A DNA stretch of 26,123 bases from SIG588 sp045597045 (GCA_045597045.1 JAZODN010000131.1:1-26123); one strand, 5' to 3'. Shown: positions 1 to 7,507, counted from the first letter of the stretch. Numbers and translations: made by a program. Notes: generated by a model not told the origin, from the sequence alone.

Positions 1-1
1 C

Positions 2-169
2 ATCTGGGTGGAAAAGGAAGAGCGCCGCGTGAACGCGAAGAGCTTGTTGGGCATTCTGTCGCTCGGTATCATCGGCGGCACGCCCGTTCGCATTATTGCA
101 GACGGTGCAGATGAACAGAACGCGGTGAACGCGCTGGTTGCGTTGGTGGAATCCGGTTTTGCTGAATAA
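2..169 (+). CDS. HPr-family phosphocarrier protein, 3' part only
   Basis: The visible 55 residues run in frame from the window edge to TAA. They carry the block VNAKSLLGILSLGI followed by G-DEQNAVNAL, which is the C-terminal half of the HPr fold. In HPr the Ser of the AKS segment (codon 41-43 here) is Ser46, the site phosphorylated by HPr kinase to signal carbon status. The active-site His15 region lies outside the window, so a true PTS HPr cannot be told from a Crh-like regulator. No other PTS gene is visible next to it. A strong hairpin terminator follows 21 bases after the stop. The family is clear; the exact role is not. Confidence 0.85.
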   Translation: MWVEKEERRVNAKSLLGILSLGIIGGTPVRIIADGADEQNAVNALVALVESGFAE

Positions 170-190
170 GTTGAATAACTAAATAGTAAG

Positions 191-224
191 AAAGCGGTGC
201 AGTCGTTCGGCTGCACCGCTTTTT
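191..224. terminator. bidirectional terminator between HPr-family gene and MATE gene
   Basis: A 12-base arm (AAAGCGGTGCAG) pairs perfectly with CTGCACCGCTTT across an 8-base loop. T-rich sequence follows on the plus strand and A-rich sequence precedes it, so it can terminate the two convergent genes on both sides. Confidence 0.9.
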
Positions 225-229
225 GTTGT

Positions 230-1582
230 TTACGGTTTTGGGATGGCGTGACGGTGCAGCCAATCCGCTTTGAAAAAGTAGATGGCGAGCGCCGCCGTAC
301 TGAGTGTCCACGTGAGAGGGAAGACCCAGTTGACCGGTAGAATCGAATCGGTGAACTGTGCGGTGACCGTGAGGAACAGCACGCGTACCACGCACCAAAA
401 GGTGAGAATGGTTGCCATAGGCACGGAGGAAAGCCCGGCGCCGCGCAACACCGCCGAAAGGCTGTGCGATGCGGCGAGTAAGCAGAAGAACAAGGCGCAG
501 ATACGCGCTTTGTCCACGCCGAACTGCAGTGCTTCCGGCGTGTCGGTGAAGGCACCGACCAACAGCGGTGCGGTAAGAAAGATCAGTATACCGATAAGCT
601 CCGACAGTGCCAGCGAACACACGATGCCGAACCGAGCACCACGCTTGGTTCGCTCGTATTCTCCGGCTCCAAGATTTTGTCCCACAAAGGTGGTGATGGC
701 AGCGGTGAAACAGGTGATGGGCAAAAAGGCGAAACCTTCGATTTTGGAATAGGCACCGCACCCGGACATTGCCATCGCACCAAAGGTGTTGATGTGGAAC
801 TGCACGCACACATTGGCCAGCGCGTTTGCGGAGTTTTGCAAGCCGGACGGCAGACCGTAGCGCACAATCTCGCCGAAAATCGTGCGATCGAACCGGATGT
901 CACGCAGCGACACGTGATACGCTTCATCGGTGCGTAACAGACGGAGACCGCAAAGGATCACGCTGATAAACTGCGAAATGACCGTTGCCAATGCGGCGCC
1001 TTCCACATCCATTTTGAAGGCAGATATAAGTAGAATGTCCAACACCACGTTGGTGATGGAAGAAACGATAAGATAGTACAGCGGATGACGGCTGTCACCG
1101 AGCGCTTGCATGGTGCTGGTGCAGGCGTTATACATTACCATTGCCAGGCTGCCGAAAAAGTAGGTGCGCAGATAGGCGATGGCTTGCGGCATCACTTCGG
1201 CAGGCGTTTTGGTGATTTGCAGCAACCACGGTGTCAGCGTGACACCGATGGCGGTCAAAGCCAAGCCGATCACCAGGCTGAAGGCCATGTTGGTGTGGAT
1301 CGCTTTGTGCAGATGCTCGCTGTCTTTGGCACCGAAATAGCGTGAAATAACAACGCTCGCGCCGATGGAGATACCGTGAAACACACCTACCAGCAGAAAG
1401 ATCAAAATGCCGGTGGAACTGACCGCTGCTAACGCGGTGTCGCCCAACAGATTCCCCACGATCAATGCATCAACAGTGTTATATAACTGCTGAAACAGGC
1501 TGCCGAAAAACAGGGGAATCGCAAAACGGATAACGGTTTTGCCGATCGGACCTTCGGTCATGCGAGCTGTGGTGTGCGCCAA
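230..1582 (-). CDS. MATE family multidrug/cation efflux transporter
   Basis: A 450-residue polytopic membrane protein, the normal length for a 12-helix MATE transporter, which exports drugs or other organic cations in exchange for Na+ or H+. Near the N-terminus it has GPIGKTVIRFAIPLFFGSLF and then QQLYNTVDALIVGNLLG, the conserved first-helix region of the family. A second, related half starts around YGLPSGLQNSANALANV, matching the two-lobed MATE repeat. The chosen start is TTG at 1582, because AAAGAGGTG lies six bases upstream; the first in-frame ATG (1561) is seven codons later and has no such site. No promoter of its own is apparent. It lies 76 bases downstream of rpmB on the same strand, so it probably depends on read-through. 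The substrate cannot be predicted. Confidence 0.93.
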   Translation of the reverse strand: MAHTTARMTEGPIGKTVIRFAIPLFFGSLFQQLYNTVDALIVGNLLGDTALAAVSSTGILIFLLVGVFHGISIGASVVISRYFGAKDSEHLHKAIHTNMAFSLVIGLALTAIGVTLTPWLLQITKTPAEVMPQAIAYLRTYFFGSLAMVMYNACTSTMQALGDSRHPLYYLIVSSITNVVLDILLISAFKMDVEGAALATVISQFISVILCGLRLLRTDEAYHVSLRDIRFDRTIFGEIVRYGLPSGLQNSANALANVCVQFHINTFGAMAMSGCGAYSKIEGFAFLPITCFTAAITTFVGQNLGAGEYERTKRGARFGIVCSLALSELIGILIFLTAPLLVGAFTDTPEALQFGVDKARICALFFCLLAASHSLSAVLRGAGLSSVPMATILTFWCVVRVLFLTVTAQFTDSILPVNWVFPLTWTLSTAALAIYFFKADWLHRHAIPKP

Positions 1583-1588
1583 GGAAAT

Positions 1589-1597
1589 CACCTCTTT
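1589..1597 (-). promoter_or_regulatory. Shine-Dalgarno site fixing the TTG start of the MATE gene
   Basis: AAAGAGGTG on the minus strand, followed by six bases and then TTG. It supports the TTG start over the downstream ATG at 1561. Confidence 0.8.
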
Positions 1598-1607
1598 TGA
1601 AAGATAT

Positions 1608-1635
1608 ACAAAAGCCGTCCCCACGAGGGACGGCT
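1608..1635 (-). terminator. short rpmB terminator or attenuator ahead of the MATE gene
   Basis: On the minus strand AGCCGTCCC and GGGACGGCT form a perfect 9-bp stem with a 5-base loop, followed by only four T residues (TTTTGTATAT). It begins about 23 bases after the rpmB stop and ends just before the MATE ribosome-binding site. The short T-run suggests partial termination. Confidence 0.7.
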
Positions 1636-1658
1636 TACACTTGTATGCGAAAGATCGA

Positions 1659-1847
1659 TTACACCGCGCGAGTGACCTTGCCGGAACGCAGGCAACGCGT
1701 GCAGGCATTCACTCGCTTCGGAGAGCCGGCAACGATTGCTTTGACGCGCTTAACATTGGGTTTCCAGGTGCGGTTGGAACGTCTGTGAGAGTGAGAGACG
1801 TTGTTACCGAACACGATCGCTTTTCCGCAGAAATCACACTTAGCCAT
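1659..1847 (-). CDS. rpmB: 50S ribosomal protein L28 (zinc-binding type)
   Basis: A 62-residue basic protein, the usual length of L28, a structural protein of the large ribosomal subunit. It opens with MAKCDFCGKAIVFGNNVSHS and contains RTWKPNV, both typical of L28. Two CxxC pairs are present (Cys4/Cys7 and Cys49/Cys52), which identifies the zinc-ribbon form; some L28 paralogs lack them and replace this form under zinc starvation. The ATG at 1847 is chosen because AAAAGGAGGTG precedes it at ideal spacing. A longer in-frame opening upstream has no ribosome site and does not look like L28. It is transcribed away from the scp operon, from its own promoter. Confidence 0.97.
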   Translation of the reverse strand: MAKCDFCGKAIVFGNNVSHSHRRSNRTWKPNVKRVKAIVAGSPKRVNACTRCLRSGKVTRAV

Positions 1848-1894
1848 TACTTCTGCACCTCCTTTTGAACCAGCAGGTAGTTTGCAACAGAACA

Positions 1895-1923
1895 ATGATA
1901 ACAGATTTATCGCAGAAATGCAA
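1895..1923 (-). promoter_or_regulatory. sigma-A type promoter of rpmB
   Basis: Minus strand TTGCAT (-35, 1918-1923), 17-base spacer, TATCAT (-10, 1895-1900), with TG one base ahead of the -10, so it is an extended -10 promoter. The expected transcript start is about 40 bases before the rpmB ATG. Confidence 0.75.
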
Positions 1924-2004
1924 GTGTTTTTTTCGTGTTTTTCAATCTTTTTTGGAAAGTTGTAAAAAAACTTCAAATTCTCTGCATTTTATGGCGTTTG
2001 AATC

Positions 2005-2033
2005 TTGTATTTTGCGGCAAAATCCTCTATACT
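2005..2033 (+). promoter_or_regulatory. promoter of the M50-scpAB-ytfJ-dacF-rluB operon
   Basis: TTGTAT (2005-2010), 17-base spacer, TATACT (2028-2033). The -35 is weak and the -10 is good. It is the only convincing promoter between rpmB and the first gene of the operon. Confidence 0.6.
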
Positions 2034-2084
2034 ATATAAAATGCGATTAAAATGCGGCTATATTTTGCGAAAGGAGTGACGGGT

Positions 2085-2795
2085 ATGCTGTGGTCCGTGT
2101 TGAACGGTGGGGTCGATTCGTTTTCGACATTGCTCTTTATGCTGCTGGGTTACGTGATATTACTCGGCGTAATGATGCCGGTACACGAAGCGGCACACGC
2201 GTGGGCGGCGGTAAAACTGGGGGACGGCACGCCGAAATGGCACGGTCGCCTTACGCTGAATCCTTTGGCACATTTTGATCCCGTGGGTTCATTGATGATT
2301 TTGCTTTTCGGTATCGGCTATGCCAAACCCGTGCCGGTGAATCCGTATAATTTTCGTAACCGTCGGCGCGATATGGCGCTTACCGCTTTGGCCGGCCCCC
2401 TTTCCAACATGGCGATGGCGGCAATCAGTCTGGCGCTGTTTCGCTTGGTGCTGTTTGTCAGCGGTGGAAGTTTGCAGGTTGTCGGCGGCATGGTGTATTA
2501 TACCGACGATATCGTGCTGTACGCTTATACGGTGCTGGTGGGTGTGTTTGCACAGGTCAATCTTTCGTTGGCTATGTTTAACCTTTTGCCGTTGCCGCCG
2601 CTTGACGGCTCGCGTATCTTCGGCGCTCTGTTGCCCGAACGTTGGACGTACTGGATGGATCAGTACCACCAGTACGTGCGCATGGGGCTGCTATTATTGA
2701 TCGTCACCGGTGCGCTGGATGTGCCGCTTGGTTTTTTGCAGCGCCTGGTGGGGAATCTGCTGTGCATGCTGTTGCGCTTGCCGAATTTGTTTTAA
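2085..2795 (+). CDS. M50-family (site-2 protease-like) membrane metalloprotease
   Basis: A 236-residue protein with several hydrophobic segments. The zinc-binding motif HEAAH (His34, Glu35, His38) lies at the end of the first long membrane helix. The third metal-ligand region NLLPLPPLDG places Asp174 in a later helix. This is the compact, PDZ-less type of site-2 protease common beside scpA in Clostridia. Such enzymes cut substrates inside the membrane; the substrate here is unknown. The start is the ATG at 2085, with AAAGGAGTG upstream. An in-frame ATG 11 codons earlier (2052) sits too close to the promoter and has no ribosome site. The stop codon forms part of the Shine-Dalgarno site of scpA, so the two genes are likely translationally coupled. 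Confidence 0.93.
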   Translation: MLWSVLNGGVDSFSTLLFMLLGYVILLGVMMPVHEAAHAWAAVKLGDGTPKWHGRLTLNPLAHFDPVGSLMILLFGIGYAKPVPVNPYNFRNRRRDMALTALAGPLSNMAMAAISLALFRLVLFVSGGSLQVVGGMVYYTDDIVLYAYTVLVGVFAQVNLSLAMFNLLPLPPLDGSRIFGALLPERWTYWMDQYHQYVRMGLLLLIVTGALDVPLGFLQRLVGNLLCMLLRLPNLF

Positions 2796-2807
2796 GGAGT
2801 ACCGCGA

Positions 2808-3566
2808 ATGGATATATCCTATAAGGTCGGCGATTTTGAAGGACCGCTGGACCTGTTGCTGCACTTGTTGCAGAAAAACAAACTGAATATTTACGATATT
2901 CCCATTGCGCAGGTGCTGGATCAGTATATGGATGCCATCCGTGAGATGCAGAACGCAGATATGGAGATCGCTTCCGAATTTTTGGAAATGGCGGCGCGCC
3001 TTGTGCAAATGAAATCGTACATGTTGCTGCCCAAACACGAAGAGGCAGAGCAGTTGCGCGCCGAGCTTTCCGGCGAGTTGATCGAATATCAATTGTGTCA
3101 GGAGGCGGCACGCCGCCTGGCGATGCAAGCGGTGGGCGGCGACCTGTTTGTGCGTGAGCCGGACGAGCCGGAACCCGATCCTACGTATCGCCGCACGCAT
3201 CTGCCCGACGAAATTCGTGAGGCGTATTTTGCGGCAGCCGGGCGCGGAAAACGCCGTCAGCCGCCACCGGTGCAGGCCTTTAGCGGCGTTATTTCACGCA
3301 AGATCGTATCGGTGTCATCCAAGATCGTGTTTGTGCTGCGTCGTTTGCGTGAACGCGCAACGGTGTCCTACCGTTCGCTGTACGACGGTGCCAAAAGCCG
3401 TTCGGATCTGGTTGCTACCTTTTTGGCGGTGTTGGAGTTGATCAAAGCGAACCGTATTCGTGTGGATGGCGAAGGCGAAGAGCAAACGGTACGTGTCGGT
3501 GCTGTGACGGGGGATGAGAACATTCCTTTAACGGTGGCCGGTGAAGAAACGATGAATGAGGGATAA
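2808..3566 (+). CDS. scpA: segregation and condensation protein A (kleisin)
   Basis: A 252-residue protein starting MDISYKVGDFEGPLDLLLHL, the highly conserved N-terminal helix of ScpA that binds the SMC neck. IYDIPIAQVLDQYMD and FLEMAARLVQMKSYMLLP follow and are also hallmarks of the family. The C-terminal winged helix that contacts the SMC head lies around residues 175-235 (SSKIVFVLRRLRERATV and following). ScpA bridges the SMC dimer and recruits ScpB to form the bacterial condensin that organises and segregates newly replicated chromosomes. The ribosome-binding site overlaps the stop of the upstream protease gene, and scpB starts five bases after its stop. Smc itself is not in the window. 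Confidence 0.97.
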   Translation: MDISYKVGDFEGPLDLLLHLLQKNKLNIYDIPIAQVLDQYMDAIREMQNADMEIASEFLEMAARLVQMKSYMLLPKHEEAEQLRAELSGELIEYQLCQEAARRLAMQAVGGDLFVREPDEPEPDPTYRRTHLPDEIREAYFAAAGRGKRRQPPPVQAFSGVISRKIVSVSSKIVFVLRRLRERATVSYRSLYDGAKSRSDLVATFLAVLELIKANRIRVDGEGEEQTVRVGAVTGDENIPLTVAGEETMNEG

Positions 3567-3571
3567 GATCA

Positions 3572-4168
3572 ATGGAGATAAAGCAGTATCAAGCGGCACT
3601 GGAAGCGGTGCTGTTTGCCAGCGGTGAGCCGGTCGCTCTTGAACGGTTGGCGGCGGCGCTGGAACTCGATGTGGCCGACGCGGAGCGTCTGGCGGAAGAT
3701 CTGGCACAAGACTACCGCACGCGTGCCGGTGGTTTGATGATCGTGCGTTTGGACGATTGCTATCAGATGTGCACCAAGCGTGACTTTGCGCCGTACATTC
3801 GCCGTGCCATGGAAATTCGACGTAACACACCGCTTTCGCAGGCGGCCATGGAAGTGCTGGCCATCGTGGCGTATAACCAACCGGTTACCAAAGCGGTGAT
3901 CGAGCAGGTGCGCGGTGTGGATTGCAGCGCGGTGCTGCAGGGCTTGCAGCAAAAAGGTTTGGTGGAAGAAAAAGGCCGCTTGGAATTACCGGGACGCCCG
4001 TTGTTATATGGCACCACCGTGCATTTCCTGCGCTGTTTTGGCGTGTCGAAGCTGGACGAGCTGCCGCCGTTACCGCAAAAAGAGGGCGGCGAACAGGTGG
4101 AAGTGGAAGAACCCACGTTGGACGATATGATTCGTGAAAACGAGGAAAACAACGAGGCGCAATCGTGA
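3572..4168 (+). CDS. scpB: segregation and condensation protein B
   Basis: A 198-residue protein with two winged-helix domains. The first starts at QAALEAVLFASGEPV. The second contains LSQAAMEVLAIVAYNQPVTK, followed by IEQVRGVDCSAVLQGL and LPGRPLLYGTT, which are strong ScpB signatures. Two ScpB molecules bind the central part of ScpA and stabilise the SMC-ScpAB complex. The acidic C-terminal tail (EEPTLDDMIRENEENN) is short and not conserved. The gene follows scpA directly, the almost universal arrangement in Firmicutes, and its stop overlaps the GTG start of the next gene by four bases. Confidence 0.97.
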   Translation: MEIKQYQAALEAVLFASGEPVALERLAAALELDVADAERLAEDLAQDYRTRAGGLMIVRLDDCYQMCTKRDFAPYIRRAMEIRRNTPLSQAAMEVLAIVAYNQPVTKAVIEQVRGVDCSAVLQGLQQKGLVEEKGRLELPGRPLLYGTTVHFLRCFGVSKLDELPPLPQKEGGEQVEVEEPTLDDMIRENEENNEAQS

Positions 4169-4821
4169 TCGCGCTGTATATTTTTCTTGGTGTTTTGCTG
4201 TTGTTGCTGCTGCCGCTTACAGCCAGATATCACTACAACGGCGAAGGACGTTTTGTGGTGCGATATGTGGGGATTCCCGTGTATTCCTTTACCGCACGGG
4301 GCGAGAAGGAAGAAAAAGAAAAGGCACCAAAGCCGGCGTCGAAAGGTGGCAAAAAACAGAATAAAAGCAGCCACGGCAACGTGATCCAACGGGTGACGGC
4401 GCAGCTCAAATCCGAAGGGGTTGCAGGTGTGTTGTCTCTGCTGCAGGAAGTGGGGCGGTTTGCCGGTACGACCACGCGCCGTGTGTTCCGTGCGTTACAT
4501 TTCGGGCGTTGCCGTGTGACGGTTGTGTTCGGCGGCAGCGAGGCCGATCAGATCGCCTTGCGCTACGGTCGGTTCTCCGGCCCGATCTACACCGCGCGCA
4601 GTGTGCTGCTTTCCTCTTTGCGTGTTCGCCGTTTTGATTTGGTAATGTATCCCGATTTTTTGGCCGAGCAGGACAGCGTGACAGCGGATATACGGGTGTA
4701 TGCCAGTCCGTTGCGTTTGCTGTGGACGGTGTTGTGCACGGTCGTTTCGGGTGTTGGTATATTCCATCGTTTTTCAAATACACAAAGTAAGGATGGTCAA
4801 AATGGAAAAGAAGGTCAGTGA
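4165..4821 (+). CDS. DUF2953-like membrane protein of the sporulation cluster
   Basis: A 218-residue protein that begins with one hydrophobic helix (IALYIFLGVLLLLLLPL). A Lys/Glu-rich linker follows (residues about 48-72), then a soluble domain containing FGRCRVTVVFGGSEADQIALRYG, and a second hydrophobic stretch near the C-terminus (LRLLWTVLCTVVSGVGIF). The phrase with a G-x-D/E-A-D pattern before the second half, and the position just before ytfJ, match DUF2953 proteins of Clostridia. Their biochemical role is unknown to me, though the constant neighbourhood suggests a link to sporulation. It starts at GTG, overlapping the scpB stop (GTGA), which implies translational coupling. Its end overlaps the start of ytfJ by 20 bases. 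Confidence 0.75.
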   Translation: MIALYIFLGVLLLLLLPLTARYHYNGEGRFVVRYVGIPVYSFTARGEKEEKEKAPKPASKGGKKQNKSSHGNVIQRVTAQLKSEGVAGVLSLLQEVGRFAGTTTRRVFRALHFGRCRVTVVFGGSEADQIALRYGRFSGPIYTARSVLLSSLRVRRFDLVMYPDFLAEQDSVTADIRVYASPLRLLWTVLCTVVSGVGIFHRFSNTQSKDGQNGKEGQ

Positions 4822-5182
4822 ACTGCTCGGTGTATCCATGGACAAAGTGAAGGAAATGGTTGACGTAGATACGGTGATTGGCACCCCCATTACGGTGGAA
4901 GGTATCACACTGATTCCCGTGTCAAAGGTGACCTATGGCTTTGCCGGCGGCGGCTCCGATCTGCCCACCAAGAGCAACAAAGACTTGTTCGGCGGCGGTT
5001 CCGGTGCCGGTATCACGGTGACGCCGATCGCGTTTATCAGCGTGCAGGACGGCCGCGTGAATATTCTGCCGTTGGTGACGCAGCCAAATGCAATGGATTC
5101 GCTTGTCAGTAAATTGCCCGATGCGTTCAACCGCATTTCGAGCGATATCGCGCGTCGCCGCGAGGAAAAAGCCAATCGGTAA
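4802..5182 (+). CDS. ytfJ: GerW family sporulation protein (YtfJ)
   Basis: A 126-residue protein with the YtfJ pattern: an early VDVDTVIGTPITVEGITLIPVSKV, then a Gly-rich centre (YGFAGGGSD, FGGGSGAGITVTPIAF) and IFxPLVTQPNAMD-type sequence near the end (NILPLVTQPNAMDSLVSKLP). In Bacillus the family (GerW/YtfJ) is produced in the forespore and is needed for proper germination. Its presence is the main evidence that this organism forms spores. The ATG at 4802 is chosen over an in-frame ATG at 4793 because the AAGGA site at 4788-4792 is nine bases from 4802 but abuts 4793. The gene overlaps the preceding gene by 20 bases. Confidence 0.93.
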   Translation: MEKKVSELLGVSMDKVKEMVDVDTVIGTPITVEGITLIPVSKVTYGFAGGGSDLPTKSNKDLFGGGSGAGITVTPIAFISVQDGRVNILPLVTQPNAMDSLVSKLPDAFNRISSDIARRREEKANR

Positions 5183-5198
5183 CAAGGCATGATGCTGC

Positions 5199-5224
5199 CC
5201 TCTTCTTCATAAAATAAGAGGAGG
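5199..5224 (+). promoter_or_regulatory. possible hairpin covering the dacF ribosome-binding site
   Basis: CCTCTT (5199-5204) can pair with AAGAGG (5216-5221) across an 11-base loop. The second arm is part of the long purine-rich Shine-Dalgarno tract AAGAGGAGGGGGGAG before the dacF ATG. It could limit translation of dacF relative to ytfJ. The stem is short, so this is tentative. Confidence 0.3.
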
Positions 5225-5233
5225 GGGGAGCGT

Positions 5234-6367
5234 ATGAAACGTATCGGGTTGCTGTGTGTGGCGTTCGCCTATCTGTTTTTGGCTTTGTCACTTCCTGTAA
5301 AGGCAGATGGCATTACAGTTAGTGCCCAATCGGCGGTGCTGTTGGATGTAGAAACGGGCGAGGTGCTGTTCGAAAAGAATGCCGATACACTGCGTGCAAT
5401 GGCCAGTACCACCAAACTGATGACGGCATTGGTAGCGGCAGAATACGGCGATTGGTCACAAAAAATCACTGTGGGTGCTGAGGCAGTGGCGGTAGAGGGT
5501 TCCTCACTTGGCCTGCGCGTTGGCGACACCTTGACATTGCGCGATGCGGTGTGTGGTATGCTGCTGTGTTCCGGCAACGATGCGGCCAACGCGGTGGCAC
5601 TGGCGCTGGCCCCCACGTTGACGGATTTTGCCGATAAAATGAACCAAAAGGCCAAGGTGCTCGGTATGACCCGGACCACCTTCGTGACCCCGTCGGGCCT
5701 GGATGCGCCGCAACACCTTTCGACCGCGCGCGATATGGCGCTGCTTGGTTCGGCGGTGCTGCAAGAGCCTACGTTGGCGGAAATTTGCAGGCAAAAATCC
5801 GCCCCCATACTGATCGGTGGCCGTAGAGTGACGGTCAGCAATCACAATCGGTTGCTTTCGCTGTATCCGTATGCAGTGGGGCTGAAAACAGGATTTACGA
5901 AAAAGGCGGGGCGGTGTTTGGTGTCTGCCGCCGTGCGTGACGGTCGCCGTCTGGTGGCGGTGACGTTGCAGGCGCCGAATGATTGGGACGATCATACGCG
6001 GCTGTTTGAGTATGGTTTTACCGAGTGGCAAGCGGCTGCTTTCCCCACGGTGAAGTTACCGCGTCTAAAAGTGTCCAACGGCGTGTTAAGCGAAACGCCT
6101 TTACGCCAAATCGAGCCGAAACAGATGCTTTTTCCGGCCTCGCAAACGCAGGAGATTACGGCAGTGATACATTTGCCGCCGTTCATGTTAGCGCCGATTG
6201 CCGAGGGGACCGTTGTGGGGCGTGTGGACTATCGCGTGAACGGTACGGTTTTGCAATCTTGCGAGATTCAAGCGGCGCAGGCGGTGGCTGTGTTGCCGCC
6301 ACCGAGCGCGTGGCGTTGTTTTGGGATGTATATTCAACGGTTGTGGCAAGGATTGTTTGTTTGTTGA
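5234..6367 (+). CDS. dacF: D-alanyl-D-alanine carboxypeptidase (low-molecular-weight PBP, DacF/PBP5 type)
   Basis: A 377-residue secreted serine peptidase that trims the terminal D-Ala from peptidoglycan stem peptides. A signal peptide occupies residues 1-24 (LLCVAFAYLFLALSLPVKA). The three catalytic motifs of the penicillin-binding fold are intact: Ser58-Thr-Thr-Lys61, Ser113-Gly-Asn115 and Lys218-Thr-Gly220. A PBP5-type C-terminal beta-domain follows at about 275-350. The last 20 residues (with WRCFGMYIQRLWQGLF) could form the amphipathic helix that anchors this class to the membrane. In Bacillus DacF acts in the forespore on cortex cross-linking; the position directly behind ytfJ agrees with that role but does not prove it. 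A very strong Shine-Dalgarno tract precedes the ATG. Confidence 0.95.
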   Translation: MKRIGLLCVAFAYLFLALSLPVKADGITVSAQSAVLLDVETGEVLFEKNADTLRAMASTTKLMTALVAAEYGDWSQKITVGAEAVAVEGSSLGLRVGDTLTLRDAVCGMLLCSGNDAANAVALALAPTLTDFADKMNQKAKVLGMTRTTFVTPSGLDAPQHLSTARDMALLGSAVLQEPTLAEICRQKSAPILIGGRRVTVSNHNRLLSLYPYAVGLKTGFTKKAGRCLVSAAVRDGRRLVAVTLQAPNDWDDHTRLFEYGFTEWQAAAFPTVKLPRLKVSNGVLSETPLRQIEPKQMLFPASQTQEITAVIHLPPFMLAPIAEGTVVGRVDYRVNGTVLQSCEIQAAQAVAVLPPPSAWRCFGMYIQRLWQGLFVC

Positions 6368-6379
6368 AAAGGAGTTATT

Positions 6380-7171
6380 ATGGCAGAAGAACGTTTGCAA
6401 AAGATTATAGCGGAGCGTGGGGTGGCGTCTCGCCGTAAAGCGGAAGAGCTGATCGCACGCGGTAAGGTTAAAGTGAACGGCCACGTGGCGACGCTGGGCG
6501 ATAAAGCCGATCCGCGCCGCGATGTGATTCTCGTGGGCGGTAAGCGCTTGGCGGCGGCCGAGGCACCGGCATACATACTGCTGAATAAGCCGCGTGGGTA
6601 TGTTACCACGCTGAATGACGAACTGGGGCGCAAATGTGTGGCAGAGTTGGTTGACAATGCCGGCGTGCGCGTGTATCCCGTTGGTCGGTTGGACCGCGAT
6701 TCAGAAGGGATGCTTTTGCTTACCAATGACGGCGATTTTGCCAATGCGATCATGCATCCGTCAACCCATGTGCCCAAGCGTTACCGCGTGACCGTGCGCG
6801 GTAAGGTGGACGATGTGGCGTTGCAGGCGTTCCGTGACGGTATGATGCTTGAAGGGCGCCGCACACTGTCGGCAGATGTGACGGTGATTTTGGAAGAGCC
6901 GGAGCGTACAGTGCTGGAGATCGTGTTGTATGAAGGGCGTAATCGCCAAATTCGCCGCATGTGCGAAGCGGTGCAGTTGCAGGTGGTGCGTTTGCGTCGC
7001 ATTGCCATCGGCACGGTGAAACTCGGCATGCTGCCCGTGGGCAAATGGCGCTATTTGAACCCGAAAGAGGTCAAGGCTTTGGTGCAGGCGACGGGTGTGC
7101 CGCAAAAGGTGGCTGCCGAATACATTAAACGGGGGAGTGTGCCGAATGATCCGTATTCTACCAAACGCTGA
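6380..7171 (+). CDS. rluB: pseudouridine synthase, RluB/RsuA family
   Basis: A 263-residue protein with an N-terminal S4 RNA-binding domain (residues 4-50, RLQKIIAERGVASRRKAEEL) and the catalytic domain of the RsuA/RluB family. The active-site motif GRLDRDSEG is at 102-110, with Asp105 as the expected catalytic residue, followed by LLLTNDGDFAN. YEGRNRQIRRMCEA is present, as in enzymes that modify a uridine of 23S rRNA. The family also includes the 16S enzyme RsuA, but RluB is the usual member at this locus. It has a good site (AAAAGGAG) and starts 12 bases after dacF. Its end overlaps the next gene by 26 bases. Confidence 0.93.
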   Translation: MAEERLQKIIAERGVASRRKAEELIARGKVKVNGHVATLGDKADPRRDVILVGGKRLAAAEAPAYILLNKPRGYVTTLNDELGRKCVAELVDNAGVRVYPVGRLDRDSEGMLLLTNDGDFANAIMHPSTHVPKRYRVTVRGKVDDVALQAFRDGMMLEGRRTLSADVTVILEEPERTVLEIVLYEGRNRQIRRMCEAVQLQVVRLRRIAIGTVKLGMLPVGKWRYLNPKEVKALVQATGVPQKVAAEYIKRGSVPNDPYSTKR

Positions 7172-7460
7172 GCGCGACGGAGAGTATATCCTGTGGGACG
7201 GTGATACTGCCTGCGGTAAAGCCACGGTACGCTTCGATGATCGTGTGCACCTGCTTTCGGTCGAGGCACCGGATGCATTGCTGGCTGAGGGGATGGTGCG
7301 CGCCGTGCTGAACGCCGGCCGTATACGCGAGATCGAATGGGCGGTTTGCGCGAATGAAGCGTTGTTTCCTTTGCTGCGCCACTTAGAATTCCTTCCGTGT
7401 GAGGAAGGGATGACGGTGAGCATTCCGGATTTCTTTTTTCGCGGTTGCAAAGGACATTGA
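7146..7460 (+). CDS. small protein of unknown function, last gene of the operon
   Basis: A 104-residue protein I do not recognise with confidence. It starts at the ATG at 7146, with GGGGGAG about eight bases upstream and inside the end of rluB; an in-frame ATG at 7095 lacks such a site. The middle reads SVEAPDALLAEGMVRAVLNA, then VCANEALFPLLRHLEFLP and a short C-terminal piece ending FFFRGC. A helix after a strand, followed by an N-x-x-L-x-x-LL-x-x-L-F/E-F segment, recalls the C-terminal half of the GNAT acetyltransferase fold. However, the protein is too short for a full GNAT domain and no acetyl-CoA-binding R/Q-x-x-G-x-G/A loop is visible. It is translated as part of the rluB transcript and followed at once by a terminator. 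Confidence 0.7.
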   Translation: MIRILPNAERDGEYILWDGDTACGKATVRFDDRVHLLSVEAPDALLAEGMVRAVLNAGRIREIEWAVCANEALFPLLRHLEFLPCEEGMTVSIPDFFFRGCKGH

Positions 7461-7472
7461 TCACACGGTTTT

Positions 7473-7507
7473 AAAAGACACTCTTTGTTGAAGGGGTGTC
7501 TTTTTTT
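7473..7507 (+). terminator. terminator of the scpAB-rluB operon
   Basis: AAAAGACACTC pairs with GGGTGTCTTTT (11 bp, one G-T) around a 10-base loop and runs into a stretch of T residues. It isolates the operon from the downstream array. Confidence 0.92.

Noticed and set aside
282..1345. Plus-strand open frames opposite the MATE gene
   Set aside because: The minus-strand product is an unmistakable membrane transporter with a proper ribosome site. The plus-strand translations have no family features.
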